A stretch of 64,000 nucleotides of DNA. It comes from Sphingomonas sp. 1F27F7B (lineage in GTDB: Bacteria > Pseudomonadota > Alphaproteobacteria > Sphingomonadales > Sphingomonadaceae). The stretch lies in NCBI RefSeq assembly GCF_005503355.1, contig NZ_SCMK01000023.1:1-64000 (forward strand), given 5' to 3'. The translations under genes were made by a program, and so were the position numbers. The notes under the pieces were generated by a model that saw nothing but the letters and a program-made list of their open reading frames with translations, had not been told where the DNA came from and made no database searches. Position 1 is the first letter of the stretch. The number at the start of each line of letters is the position of its first letter. This document shows, in pieces, positions 42,798 through 50,337 of this stretch.

Positions 42798-44073
42798 CGC
42801 CGGCTTCCTCTGTCATGTTGAGCTGGCGGCGCAGCCGCTGCGCGAACGCCTCCTGTTCCTCGCCGCTCATCCGGCCGCGCGAACCGCCGAAGCGCCAGAC
42901 CAGCACCGCCGCCATCGCAATGCCGGCAACGATCCACAGCCAGATCGGCGGCCAGGCAAAGACCTGCGCCGGCACCGGCGCAGTTGCCGCGGGCGCGCTC
43001 GCCGCCGCATAGCTGGGCTGCGCGACGGGAGGAGCGGAGACAGGCTGGTCGATCGGCCCGATCTCGAACGACAGGCTGTCGCCGGCCTGATCGTTCAGCC
43101 CCGTGGCCTGGACGATGGCGCCCCGCGCAACCTGCTGGTCTTCGGGGTTGATCGGAGTCTCGCTGATGAACAGGATACGCAGGCGAAAATTGCGCGCCGC
43201 GCCATCGCCGGAGGGTGTCCAGCCGGCGGCGGGCACCGTCGCCGGCTCTCCGTCCCCGGTTCCTCCGGCGGACGCCGCACCGTTCGGAAAGAGCAGGACC
43301 CGCAGCGCGAAGCGCACGCCCGGCATCTGCCGCTCGACGGCGCCGCGCGCCCGGGCGCGATAATAATTCTCGACCGCCCCGCGCTCCTCGATATCGGCGG
43401 GACGCTCGGCACCCGGGGCGCTTTCCACCACCGGCGCGGGGCTGATCACGTGCCCCGCAGCATCGAGGACCACGACCTTGCTCTGGGGCAGGTCGGGAAC
43501 CGCGGCGGCAACCAGCTGCTGGATCCCCGCGACGCGTGCCGGATCGGCCGTCTGGCCCGGCTTCATCGTGACGGTCACGGCCGCCTTGGGTTCGACCCGA
43601 TCGCCGCGGAACAGCGCCTTTTCGGGCAGCGCGAGATGAACGCGCGCCGTCTCCACGCCCTCCATCGCCGTGATGGTGCGGACCAGCTCGCCCTGCAACG
43701 CGCGCTGATAGTTGATCTTCTGCGCGAAGTTGGTGAGTCCCATGTCGGACTTGTTGAACAGCTCGAAGCCGATCTGGCCGCGCGCCGCCGCGTCCGATCC
43801 GGCGATCGCGACGCGCGTGGCGTCGGCCTGCCCCTCCGGCACCAGGATGGTCGCGCCGCCGTCGCGCAGGCGATAGGGGACGCCACGCTTGTCGAGCTCG
43901 GCGACGATCGCCGAGGCGTCGGTCGGGCGCAGCCCCTGCGCGAGCACGGCATAGTCGGTGCGCAGGAACAGGAAATATCCGATCGCGAGCAGCAGCAGGA
44001 CGAGCGCGAAGACGCCGCCCAGCAGGTATAGCTGTCCGCGCGGGGCGGCAGGAGCAGGAACAGGGTTTTCCAT
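42784..44073 (-). CDS. fliF: MS-ring protein FliF, shortened
   Basis: 429 residues with first transmembrane helix (LLGGVFALVLLLLAIGYFLF), ring-building motifs (PYRLRDGGATILVPEGQADA, FELFNKSDMGLTNFAQKINY, and RALQGELVRTITAMEGVETA), the periplasmic RBM3/beta-collar region, and a second helix near residue 375 (PPIWLWIVAGIAMAAVLVW). Usual FliF is 530-570 residues. The loss is mainly in the periplasmic collar and in the cytoplasmic tail, which here is about 35 residues instead of about 90 and may lack the FliG-binding end. Confidence 0.93.
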   Translation of the reverse strand: MENPVPAPAAPRGQLYLLGGVFALVLLLLAIGYFLFLRTDYAVLAQGLRPTDASAIVAELDKRGVPYRLRDGGATILVPEGQADATRVAIAGSDAAARGQIGFELFNKSDMGLTNFAQKINYQRALQGELVRTITAMEGVETARVHLALPEKALFRGDRVEPKAAVTVTMKPGQTADPARVAGIQQLVAAAVPDLPQSKVVVLDAAGHVISPAPVVESAPGAERPADIEERGAVENYYRARARGAVERQMPGVRFALRVLLFPNGAASAGGTGDGEPATVPAAGWTPSGDGAARNFRLRILFISETPINPEDQQVARGAIVQATGLNDQAGDSLSFEIGPIDQPVSAPPVAQPSYAAASAPAATAPVPAQVFAWPPIWLWIVAGIAMAAVLVWRFGGSRGRMSGEEQEAFAQRLRRQLNMTEEAGDAAA

Positions 44074-44087
44074 CGGAAATCAGCCGG

Positions 44088-44411
44088 TCAGAGAGGAATG
44101 TTCATGATTTCGCGATAGCCCTCGACGATCCGCGAACGGACCTGCATCGCAAGTTCCACCGAAAGCCGGGCCTGTTCCAGCGCCATGGTGACCTGATGTA
44201 CCGGCACCGAATCGTCGATGGTGAACTGCTGGACGAGCTTGTCGGCAGTGGCGATCTTCTGATCGACGCCGCGCAGCCCGCTCATCAGCACTTCACCGAA
44301 ACCGGCGCCTCCAGCCGGCTGCGCGACCGTCGCAGTCGCCTCGCCCAGACGCATGGCGATCGGTGCCGCGTCGGCGTGGCCGATCGCCGCGATCCCCTCG
44401 ATCCCGGTCAT
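44088..44411 (-). CDS. fliE: MS-ring/rod junction protein FliE
   Basis: 107 residues. The conserved C-terminal half (DSVPVHQVTMALEQARLSVE then LAMQVRSRIVEGYREIMNIP) is diagnostic of FliE, which joins the export gate to the proximal rod. Normal length; overlaps the flgC stop by 4 bp and precedes fliF by 14 bp. Confidence 0.95.
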   Translation of the reverse strand: MTGIEGIAAIGHADAAPIAMRLGEATATVAQPAGGAGFGEVLMSGLRGVDQKIATADKLVQQFTIDDSVPVHQVTMALEQARLSVELAMQVRSRIVEGYREIMNIPL

Positions 44412-44830
44412 GCCTGCTTGCCCAGTTCGGCGGCGCGCGAATACATTTGCTGCGCGATGCTCATCGCGGTGAGATTGGCCTCATAGGCGCGCGAGGTCTT
44501 GATCAGCAGCGTCATCTCGGATGCGTGATCGACATCCGGATAGGTGACGAAGCCATCGGCATCGGCATGCGGATGGCCGGGTTCATGGACACGGCGCGTG
44601 CCCGCCGCCATCGGCTCGAGCCCGAGCACCTCGACTCCGCCGGGCACCTTGTCGCCCGCTTGCACGAGATGCGCGAAATCGACCTGCGGCCCGGACAGCA
44701 GGCGCAGCGGATGGAACGGCTCTCCCGAAGCGGTGCGGCTCGTATTGATGTTGGCGAGGTTCTGCGCGATCACCTGAAGGCGCTGCCACTCGACGTCCAG
44801 GCCGGTGCGGCTGATGGCGATGGCGTCCAT
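44408..44830 (-). CDS. flgC: Proximal rod protein FlgC
   Basis: 140 residues with the rod N-terminal motif (ISRTGLDVEWQRLQVIAQNL then ANINTSRTASG) and C-terminal motif (LIKTSRAYEANLTAMSIAQQ). The ATG lies 1 bp after the flgB stop. Confidence 0.95.
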   Translation of the reverse strand: MDAIAISRTGLDVEWQRLQVIAQNLANINTSRTASGEPFHPLRLLSGPQVDFAHLVQAGDKVPGGVEVLGLEPMAAGTRRVHEPGHPHADADGFVTYPDVDHASEMTLLIKTSRAYEANLTAMSIAQQMYSRAAELGKQA

Positions 44831-44831
44831 C

Positions 44832-45176
44832 TCAGCGGCCTCCCGACACGATGGTGCGGGCCAGGTCCATTTGCCGACCGAGGATCGAGAGCAGCGCGCC
44901 ATAGCGCATCGCGGTCTGCGAGGCGTTGGCGATTTGCAGATCAAGCCGCATCTCGCTGGCGACACGCGGCATCGGCTCGAGTTCGATCCTGGGTTCGACT
45001 CCCGCGATCGCCCCGCCGCCCTGCGCCGCCGCGCTGCGCAGCCTGTCCTCGAAAGTGACGCGGATCGGCCGGTAATTGGGCGAGTTCGCGTTGGCGATGT
45101 TCTGCGCGGTCGCCTGATAGCGCGCGGTAAGCCCGTCGAGCGCCTTGGCGATCAGCGCCGTTGAAATACTCTCCAT
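44832..45176 (-). CDS. flgB: Proximal rod protein FlgB
   Basis: 114-residue rod protein: LTARYQATAQNIANANSPNY is the conserved N-terminal motif, and MRYGALLSILGRQMDLARTI the C-terminal helix. A little shorter than the usual 130. It lies 19 bp after flgI. Confidence 0.93.
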   Translation of the reverse strand: MESISTALIAKALDGLTARYQATAQNIANANSPNYRPIRVTFEDRLRSAAAQGGGAIAGVEPRIELEPMPRVASEMRLDLQIANASQTAMRYGALLSILGRQMDLARTIVSGGR

Positions 45177-45195
45177 TTCCCCACCCTTTTCACGC

Positions 45196-46326
45196 TCACT
45201 GAACGATGATTTCCGCGTGCAGCGCGCCCGCGGTCTTGATTGCCTGGAGGATGCTGATCATGCGCCGCGTATCGACATGCGCGCGCGACAGCGCCTGGAC
45301 GAGGTCGGCGACCGAAGTGTTGGGAAAGCGGAACGACTTGTCCCCCACCCCCTGGGCCACTTCGAGCTTGGTATTGGTGACGACCAGGCTGCTGACGTCG
45401 CTCGCGAAGCCGCCATAGAAGCCGCCGCCGGGCTGCGATGCGCTGCGCTCGCCGGTCACCGTCACCTTGATGTCGCCCTGCGCGATCGCGACGCTCGAGA
45501 TCATCACGTCGCCGCCCGCCACCACCGTGCCGGTGCGCTCGTTGATCACGATGCGCGGCGAGACGGCGGGCTCGACCCGGACATTCTCGAGCTGCGCCAC
45601 GAAGCCGGTGACCTCGCCGGGCACGCCGGTGAAATGAATGCGCACTTCGTCGGCATTCCTGGCAAGCGCAGTGCCATCGCCGAACCGCGCATTGATCTGA
45701 TCGGCAATGCGCTGCGACGTCGAGAAACTCGGATTCGCGAGCAGGAACGCAATCTCGTTGCCGCCCCGCAACACTGCGGACTCGACCGGCGCTTCGATTG
45801 TGCCGCCGCCCTGAAGCACCGCGGTGGTCGGGTAGTTGCGCTGCTGCTGATTGAGATCGGCATCGAAGCGATAGCCTCCGACGAGCAGCGGCCCCTGTGC
45901 CAGCGCATAGGTGCGCTGGTCCGGGCCGAGCAACGGCGTCATGATCAGCGTGCCGCCTGCCAGGCTGCGAGCGTCGCCGATCGAGGAGACAGTGACGTCG
46001 ATCCGGTCACCGACATTGGCCGAAGGCGGCAGCACCGCGGTGACCATCACCACCGCGACGTTGCGGCTGCTGAGCTGATCCTCGCTGACGCTGGTGCCCA
46101 GGCGGCTCAGCACGTTCCGCAGCGCCTGGCGCGTCACCACGCTGCGGCGCGTGTCGCCCGATCCGGCAAGGCCGGTGACCAGGCCATAGCCCACCAGCGC
46201 ATTCTCGCGCCAGCCGTCGAACCTGCCCAGGCTCTTGAGCGGCACCGACTGGGCCATGGCGGGAGCGGTCGGCATCGCCACGGCCAGGAGAAGGGCCGCC
46301 ACGGAAACGGTTCCGGCGACGCGCAT
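45196..46326 (-). CDS. flgI: P-ring protein FlgI
   Basis: 376-residue periplasmic protein forming the P-ring in the peptidoglycan layer. Signal peptide ends TAPAMAQ. Family blocks NALVGYGLVTGLAGSGDT, GDRIDVTVSSIGDARSLAGG and TLIMTPLLGPDQRTYALAQG are present, and VSRAHVDTRRMISILQAIKT-like sequence ends the protein. Normal length. The ATG overlaps the flgH stop. Confidence 0.96.
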   Translation of the reverse strand: MRVAGTVSVAALLLAVAMPTAPAMAQSVPLKSLGRFDGWRENALVGYGLVTGLAGSGDTRRSVVTRQALRNVLSRLGTSVSEDQLSSRNVAVVMVTAVLPPSANVGDRIDVTVSSIGDARSLAGGTLIMTPLLGPDQRTYALAQGPLLVGGYRFDADLNQQQRNYPTTAVLQGGGTIEAPVESAVLRGGNEIAFLLANPSFSTSQRIADQINARFGDGTALARNADEVRIHFTGVPGEVTGFVAQLENVRVEPAVSPRIVINERTGTVVAGGDVMISSVAIAQGDIKVTVTGERSASQPGGGFYGGFASDVSSLVVTNTKLEVAQGVGDKSFRFPNTSVADLVQALSRAHVDTRRMISILQAIKTAGALHAEIIVQ

Positions 46327-46898
46327 CAGCCCAGCCCCAGCAGCGAGAAGATGCGGTTGAGCAGCCCCGGCCTGGCGCTGCGCGAGACGAAGCCCTTGCC
46401 GTCATAGTTGATCTGCGCATCGGCGATCCGGCTCGACAGCACGCTGTTGTCGCTGCGAATGTCCTCGGGCCGGATCCGCCCCCGCACGGCGATCAGCGTC
46501 TTCTCGCCGTTCACATGAAGGCGCTGCTCGCCGACGATAAGATAATCGCCATTGGGCAGCACCTGCTCGATCGTGACGCTCAGCTGCGCCACCAGCCGCT
46601 CGCTGCGGCGCACTTCGCCCCGCCCGGTATAGCCGCCCCCGAAGGAAAGCTGGCCGCTCTCGTTGATCGAGCCGGCGTTGAGCCCGCCCGACAGATCGGT
46701 GCTCTTGCGGGTGGCGTTCTGCGTGGTGTTCGAAGCCTCGGCCGCCTGCTGGACGACCACCGTGATCGCATCGCCCACGCCACTGGCGCGGCGATCCGCG
46801 GCCATCGAGGACCAGTTCCCGCCCTTGTAGAGATCCTGGGCGGCCGCCGGCGTCGCGAAGAGTAGGGCCATCGCGGCGGTTGCCAGCGGAAGCCTCAT
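46326..46898 (-). CDS. flgH: L-ring protein FlgH lacking a lipobox
   Basis: 190 residues. FlgH blocks are clear: RRASGVGDAITVVVQQAAEA, VEQVLPNGDYLIVGEQRLHV-like sequence, and IRPEDIRSDNSVLSSRIADA. FlgH is normally a lipoprotein with an LxGC lipobox, but here the signal peptide (LLFATPAAAQDLYKGG) ends in a signal-peptidase I type AxA site, and no Cys occurs in the N-terminal region. It may be held by the P-ring or the barrel alone. Confidence 0.93.
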   Translation of the reverse strand: MRLPLATAAMALLFATPAAAQDLYKGGNWSSMAADRRASGVGDAITVVVQQAAEASNTTQNATRKSTDLSGGLNAGSINESGQLSFGGGYTGRGEVRRSERLVAQLSVTIEQVLPNGDYLIVGEQRLHVNGEKTLIAVRGRIRPEDIRSDNSVLSSRIADAQINYDGKGFVSRSARPGLLNRIFSLLGLG

Positions 46899-47590
46899 CG
46901 CGCACCCTCCTGGCCGGCCAGGGCGAGCGGCGCGGCGAAGACCTTGCCTTCTGCGTCGCGCACGAACAGGCGGGCGCCGGCGCGGCCCGGCTGCATCGTC
47001 GTCACCCTGCGCTCGACCGTCACAGGGCCCGCCACCGAACGCAGCGTGAGCGGCGCGCCCTTGCCGATCGCATTCCGCGGGAGCGCAGCCACCCGCCCGA
47101 GATAGGCCCCCGCCGGCAATGCGTCGCGCGTCACCGCCAGCCCGTCCCGACCATAGCGCAGCGTCGCCGGTGTCGTGCCACGGCATGTTGCCGCAATCAC
47201 GTCGCCGGCCGTGACGGCGGCACCTGCCGGGATCCGAGTGGCCGCCGCGAAGCAGGCGCCAGGGTCATGGCCGGGGCCCGCCGCGATCGCAACGCGTATC
47301 CGGACGGTCTCCGTCGCCGGCAGGGACACGCGCAACCCGGGCACCCGGCGACGCACCAGCGCGGCGAGATCGCGGGCCGGCAGCGCAAGCACCGCCGCGC
47401 CGCGCGGCAACCGCGCCACCACCAGATCGGCGATGCGCGCCGGCAAACTCCCGTCGCGCGCCGTGACCAGATCGCCGACGCGCAGTTGCGCCGAACCTAG
47501 CCGGACCACGGGCCTGACCGTGACATCCACGGCACCGTCCCCGGCCATAGCAGCGACGAGCGCCAGCCCCATGACGATTCCCCCTGCCAT
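46895..47590 (-). CDS. flgA: P-ring assembly chaperone FlgA
   Basis: 231 residues with an N-terminal export signal and the SAF-type C-terminal domain (RIPAGAAVTAGDVIAATCRG, and LPAGAYLGRVAALPRNAIGK followed by GAPLTLRSVAGPVTVERRV). It helps FlgI polymerise. Overlaps flgH by 4 bp and lies 4 bp after flgG. Sequence is divergent, but domain and position agree. Confidence 0.88.
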   Translation of the reverse strand: MAGGIVMGLALVAAMAGDGAVDVTVRPVVRLGSAQLRVGDLVTARDGSLPARIADLVVARLPRGAAVLALPARDLAALVRRRVPGLRVSLPATETVRIRVAIAAGPGHDPGACFAAATRIPAGAAVTAGDVIAATCRGTTPATLRYGRDGLAVTRDALPAGAYLGRVAALPRNAIGKGAPLTLRSVAGPVTVERRVTTMQPGRAGARLFVRDAEGKVFAAPLALAGQEGAR

Positions 47591-47594
47591 GTTG

Positions 47595-48365
47595 CTAGCG
47601 CCGCAGGCCGTTCGCGATGCCCATCAGCTGATCGGCGGCCTGCACGATCTGGGCATTTGCCGCATAGGCGCGCTGGACGAGCATGAGCCGCACCATCTCG
47701 TCGGTGAGCGCCACGTTCGATTGCTCGATCGAGCCCTGGACGAGCATGCCCGTGCCGTCTTCTCCCGGCACCGCCTCGCTGAGCGCGCCGGCATCATCGA
47801 CGCGATAGAGGCCGCCGTCGAGCCGCGAGACTGCCGATGGATCGTTGACCCGGACCAGCTGAAGCTGCCCCAGCTCGACCGGATCGACGCTGTCCGGCAC
47901 GCGCACGCGCACCACGCCATCCTTGCCGATTTCGATCGCGCCGGCGTCGCCGGGCACCGTGATCGCGGCACGCAGGGCGATGCCGTGGCTGGTTGCAAGC
48001 TGGCCATCGTCATTCACCTTGAGCGCGCCGCCGCGCCACAGCAGCGTCTGTCCCCCCGGCCCCATCAGCTCGATGAAGCCCCGGCCGTCGATCGCGACAT
48101 CAAGCTGCTGCCCCGTGCGCTCGAGCTGGCCCTGCTCGTTCAGCATGAACTGCGTGTCGAGCATCACACCGGCAGTGTCGGCAGGCGGGCGGCGCAGGTC
48201 CGGCGTCGCCACGTCCTGCGGGCGGCTGGCGACCACGTCCGAGAAGCGCTGCTGGACGCGCTTGAACGCCGGCGTGTTAACATTGGCGATGTTGTTCGCG
48301 ATGCCGTCCAGCGCGCGCTGCTGGGCCTGGAGGCCCACCGCCCCCACGTAGAAGGCGTCGCTCAT
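47595..48365 (-). CDS. flgG: Distal rod protein FlgG
   Basis: 256 residues. N-terminal YVGAVGLQAQQRALDGIANN then IANVNTPAFKR, and C-terminal EQSNVALTDEMVRLMLVQRA then YAANAQIVQAADQLMGI, match FlgG. The central region has DVAIDGRGFIELMGPGG. Length is near the family's 260. Overlaps flgF by 4 bp. Confidence 0.9.
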   Translation of the reverse strand: MSDAFYVGAVGLQAQQRALDGIANNIANVNTPAFKRVQQRFSDVVASRPQDVATPDLRRPPADTAGVMLDTQFMLNEQGQLERTGQQLDVAIDGRGFIELMGPGGQTLLWRGGALKVNDDGQLATSHGIALRAAITVPGDAGAIEIGKDGVVRVRVPDSVDPVELGQLQLVRVNDPSAVSRLDGGLYRVDDAGALSEAVPGEDGTGMLVQGSIEQSNVALTDEMVRLMLVQRAYAANAQIVQAADQLMGIANGLRR

Positions 48366-49069
48366 CGCGTCTGGCCCAGGCTGGAGATCGCGCGGCCGAT
48401 CAGGTCGTCATAGACCTGCACCAGGCGAGCGCCCCCTTCCGACTGGCGCAGCGCGGCCATCATCGCGACCATCTCCTCGCCCATCTCGACGTTCGAGCTT
48501 TCCACGAGGCCCTGGCGGATCACCGGGCCGCCAACTGAATCCATCGCACCCGGCCCCGCGGAGAAATAGGATTCGCCGACCGGCTCGAGCGCCTGCGGAT
48601 CGCTGGCCGCGAACAGCTCGATCCGCGCAACCGGGCGACCGTCCTCGATCACCGTTCCGTCCTGCTGGATGGTTGCCGCCTCGCGATCGAGCACCAGGTC
48701 CCCTCCCCCTTGCTGCTGCAGCACATAACCCTGCGGCGTGACCAGGTTACCCTCCGCCGAGAGCCGGAACTGGCCCTGGCGCGAATAGACAAGGCGATCG
48801 CCGGCACGGAGCTGGAAGAACCCGTCGCCGCTGATCGCAAGGTCGAACGGATTGCGAGTTTCGGTGAGCTTGCCCTGCGTGAAGTTACGGCGGACCGCAA
48901 CTTCGGGCAGCGGCCGCACATCGCTCTCCGAAGCCTGGAGAAGCTGCGAAAATCCTATCTGCCGCTTGAACCCGGGTGTGGAAACGTTCGCGACATTGTG
49001 CGCCGCCACTTCCAGCTTTCTTTCAGACGCACTAAGAATAGCCGTCGCCGCATCGACGAGACCCGACAT
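48362..49069 (-). CDS. flgF: Proximal rod protein FlgF
   Basis: 235 residues: rod-family N-terminus (ERKLEVAAHNVANVSTPGFK), central DLAISGDGFFQLRAGDRLVY, C-terminal VESSNVEMGEEMVAMMAALR. First gene of the 16-kb operon, with GGGGTGG just before the ATG. FlgF and FlgG are hard to separate by eye; order favours FlgF here. Confidence 0.85.
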   Translation of the reverse strand: MSGLVDAATAILSASERKLEVAAHNVANVSTPGFKRQIGFSQLLQASESDVRPLPEVAVRRNFTQGKLTETRNPFDLAISGDGFFQLRAGDRLVYSRQGQFRLSAEGNLVTPQGYVLQQQGGGDLVLDREAATIQQDGTVIEDGRPVARIELFAASDPQALEPVGESYFSAGPGAMDSVGGPVIRQGLVESSNVEMGEEMVAMMAALRQSEGGARLVQVYDDLIGRAISSLGQTR

Positions 49070-49084
49070 ACCACCCCCCGGTTA

Positions 49085-49124
49085 CTGTCTCGATATGAGA
49101 CAGATACCGATATTCTCCGTCAAG
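49085..49124 (-). promoter_or_regulatory. Candidate flgF operon promoter with overlapping palindrome
   Basis: On the minus strand TTGACG (49,119-49,124) could be a -35 box. The expected -10 zone coincides with a perfect 7-5-7 inverted repeat CTGTCTC-N5-GAGACAG (49,085-49,103), 16-34 bp before the ATG. It may be a repressor operator or, if transcribed, a leader hairpin next to the ribosome site. No sigma-54 or sigma-28 consensus was found. Confidence 0.4.
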
Positions 49125-49499
49125 TGCCGTCGTGAAAGAAATATTTCAGCATGTTTCACTCACGATACGAGCATGGAAACGCCGCGATTCGCGGATATTA
49201 CCCGCATCAAGCCTGCAATCATCTGTCATACTTCAATAGTCCGAATCGATTTACATTCGTTTTGGTCCATTTTCTCTCGGATGACGTTTCGCGCTTCGTG
49301 AACGGTAAAAGCACGGCATACTCGATCCGATATGGGACCATTGGTCGCCCGCGTGCCCGGTGCTTCGGCCCGCGCCGGAGTCGAGGCTCGATCAAGACCT
49401 TGATTTCGTTTCGCCATACCTGCCCAGCCGACGATCCATGGCCAAGGGGCGGAGCGGGGGCAGCAGGCCCTGCCCCTCCGCATGGCATTCGTGCGTGGC

Positions 49500-49548
49500 G
49501 CCGATATCCCGCGCTATCCCGGCTCCCCGCCCGTGCGGGGATGCCGGG
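49500..49548. repeat. Second copy of the dispersed intergenic repeat
   Basis: GCCGATATCCCGC followed by a hairpin with CCCCGC-CCGT-GCGGGG core. The same 13-mer and a related hairpin occur inverted at 32,418-32,464. The position downstream of the immunity gene suits a terminator. Confidence 0.65.
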
Positions 49549-49703
49549 GCCCGCTGAATGCGTCGCGACGCTGGGCAGGGAGCCCGGCAAGCCCTTGATA
49601 TTGACGCCGCCGGCCCAGCAAAGGTGGAAACTTGGAGTGCCGCCGAGCGCGGGTGCGATCGAAGCGCGCCACGCACACGCCGCCGCCCCGCCGATCCAAA
49701 AGA

Positions 49704-50321
49704 TCAGTCCGGGATACGCACGCCCGAGATGCGCGCGCCCGCCGGCAGCCCCCGCGCCTGGCGGATGAGGTCCACGCTCACCGACCAATAGACTTCCATG
49801 TCGATCAGCTCGAGATTGGCGGTGGTGTCCTGTCCGCCGAGGAACAGCGGACGGATATAGCCGACGCACTGGTTCACGCGCGGCGCGGGCTTGCCGCTCC
49901 CGCGCCAATTCTCGAAGAACTCATCGGCCAGCGCGGCATCCGGCGCATCGACGAGCTCTTCGTCATGGAAGGTCAGCACGTTGCAAGGTATCTCGAGTGC
50001 CGAGGCCGTGCCCGGCTCGAACATCATCACGCCGTCGCGTCCCTGGATATCCGACTTGCTGGTCGTGGCGAAGATCCGGCCCAGCCAATCGCTTCCGAAC
50101 ACCGTGACGGCGCCCGCGAAATCGGGGAAACCCTCTTCCACCATCGCATTGTATTTGGGCAGCTGGATGGGATCGAACACCCGATAGATGCCGCCGTTGA
50201 ACGAGACGCCGCCGAACCGCTCGAACAGTTCGGCAAGCGCTGCGTCGCCGGGACGGACCGGCAGCGGAACCGAGGGCCGATCGAAATCCTGGGAGAATGC
50301 TTCGGTGAAATCGTCGAACAC
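49704..50321 (-). CDS. GAD-like/DUF1851 immunity protein (Tdi1-like)
   Basis: 205 residues. The N-terminal half resembles the GAD-like domain (LAELFERFGGVSFNGGIYRV, FDPIQLPKYNAMVEEGFPDF) with VFGSDWLGRIFA. The C-terminal half fits DUF1851 (FLGGQDTTANLELIDMEVYW). Proteins of this two-domain type are immunity partners of nuclease toxins, such as Tdi1 for Tde1. It starts 16 bp after the Rhs stop, the classic toxin-immunity position, so it probably neutralises the Rhs C-terminal toxin in the cytoplasm. Confidence 0.83.
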   Translation of the reverse strand: MFDDFTEAFSQDFDRPSVPLPVRPGDAALAELFERFGGVSFNGGIYRVFDPIQLPKYNAMVEEGFPDFAGAVTVFGSDWLGRIFATTSKSDIQGRDGVMMFEPGTASALEIPCNVLTFHDEELVDAPDAALADEFFENWRGSGKPAPRVNQCVGYIRPLFLGGQDTTANLELIDMEVYWSVSVDLIRQARGLPAGARISGVRIPD

Positions 50322-50337
50322 CTGCTACCTCACAATC

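Larger units (their letters stand above)
49070..49703. other. Intergenic region upstream of the flagellar operon and downstream of the immunity gene
   Basis: 634 bp without a supported gene. The left part (49,070-49,330) is AT-rich and holds the flgF promoter region with a palindrome. The right part is GC-rich and holds a copy of the dispersed repeat at 49,500-49,548, which probably ends the Rhs-immunity transcript. Confidence 0.6.
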
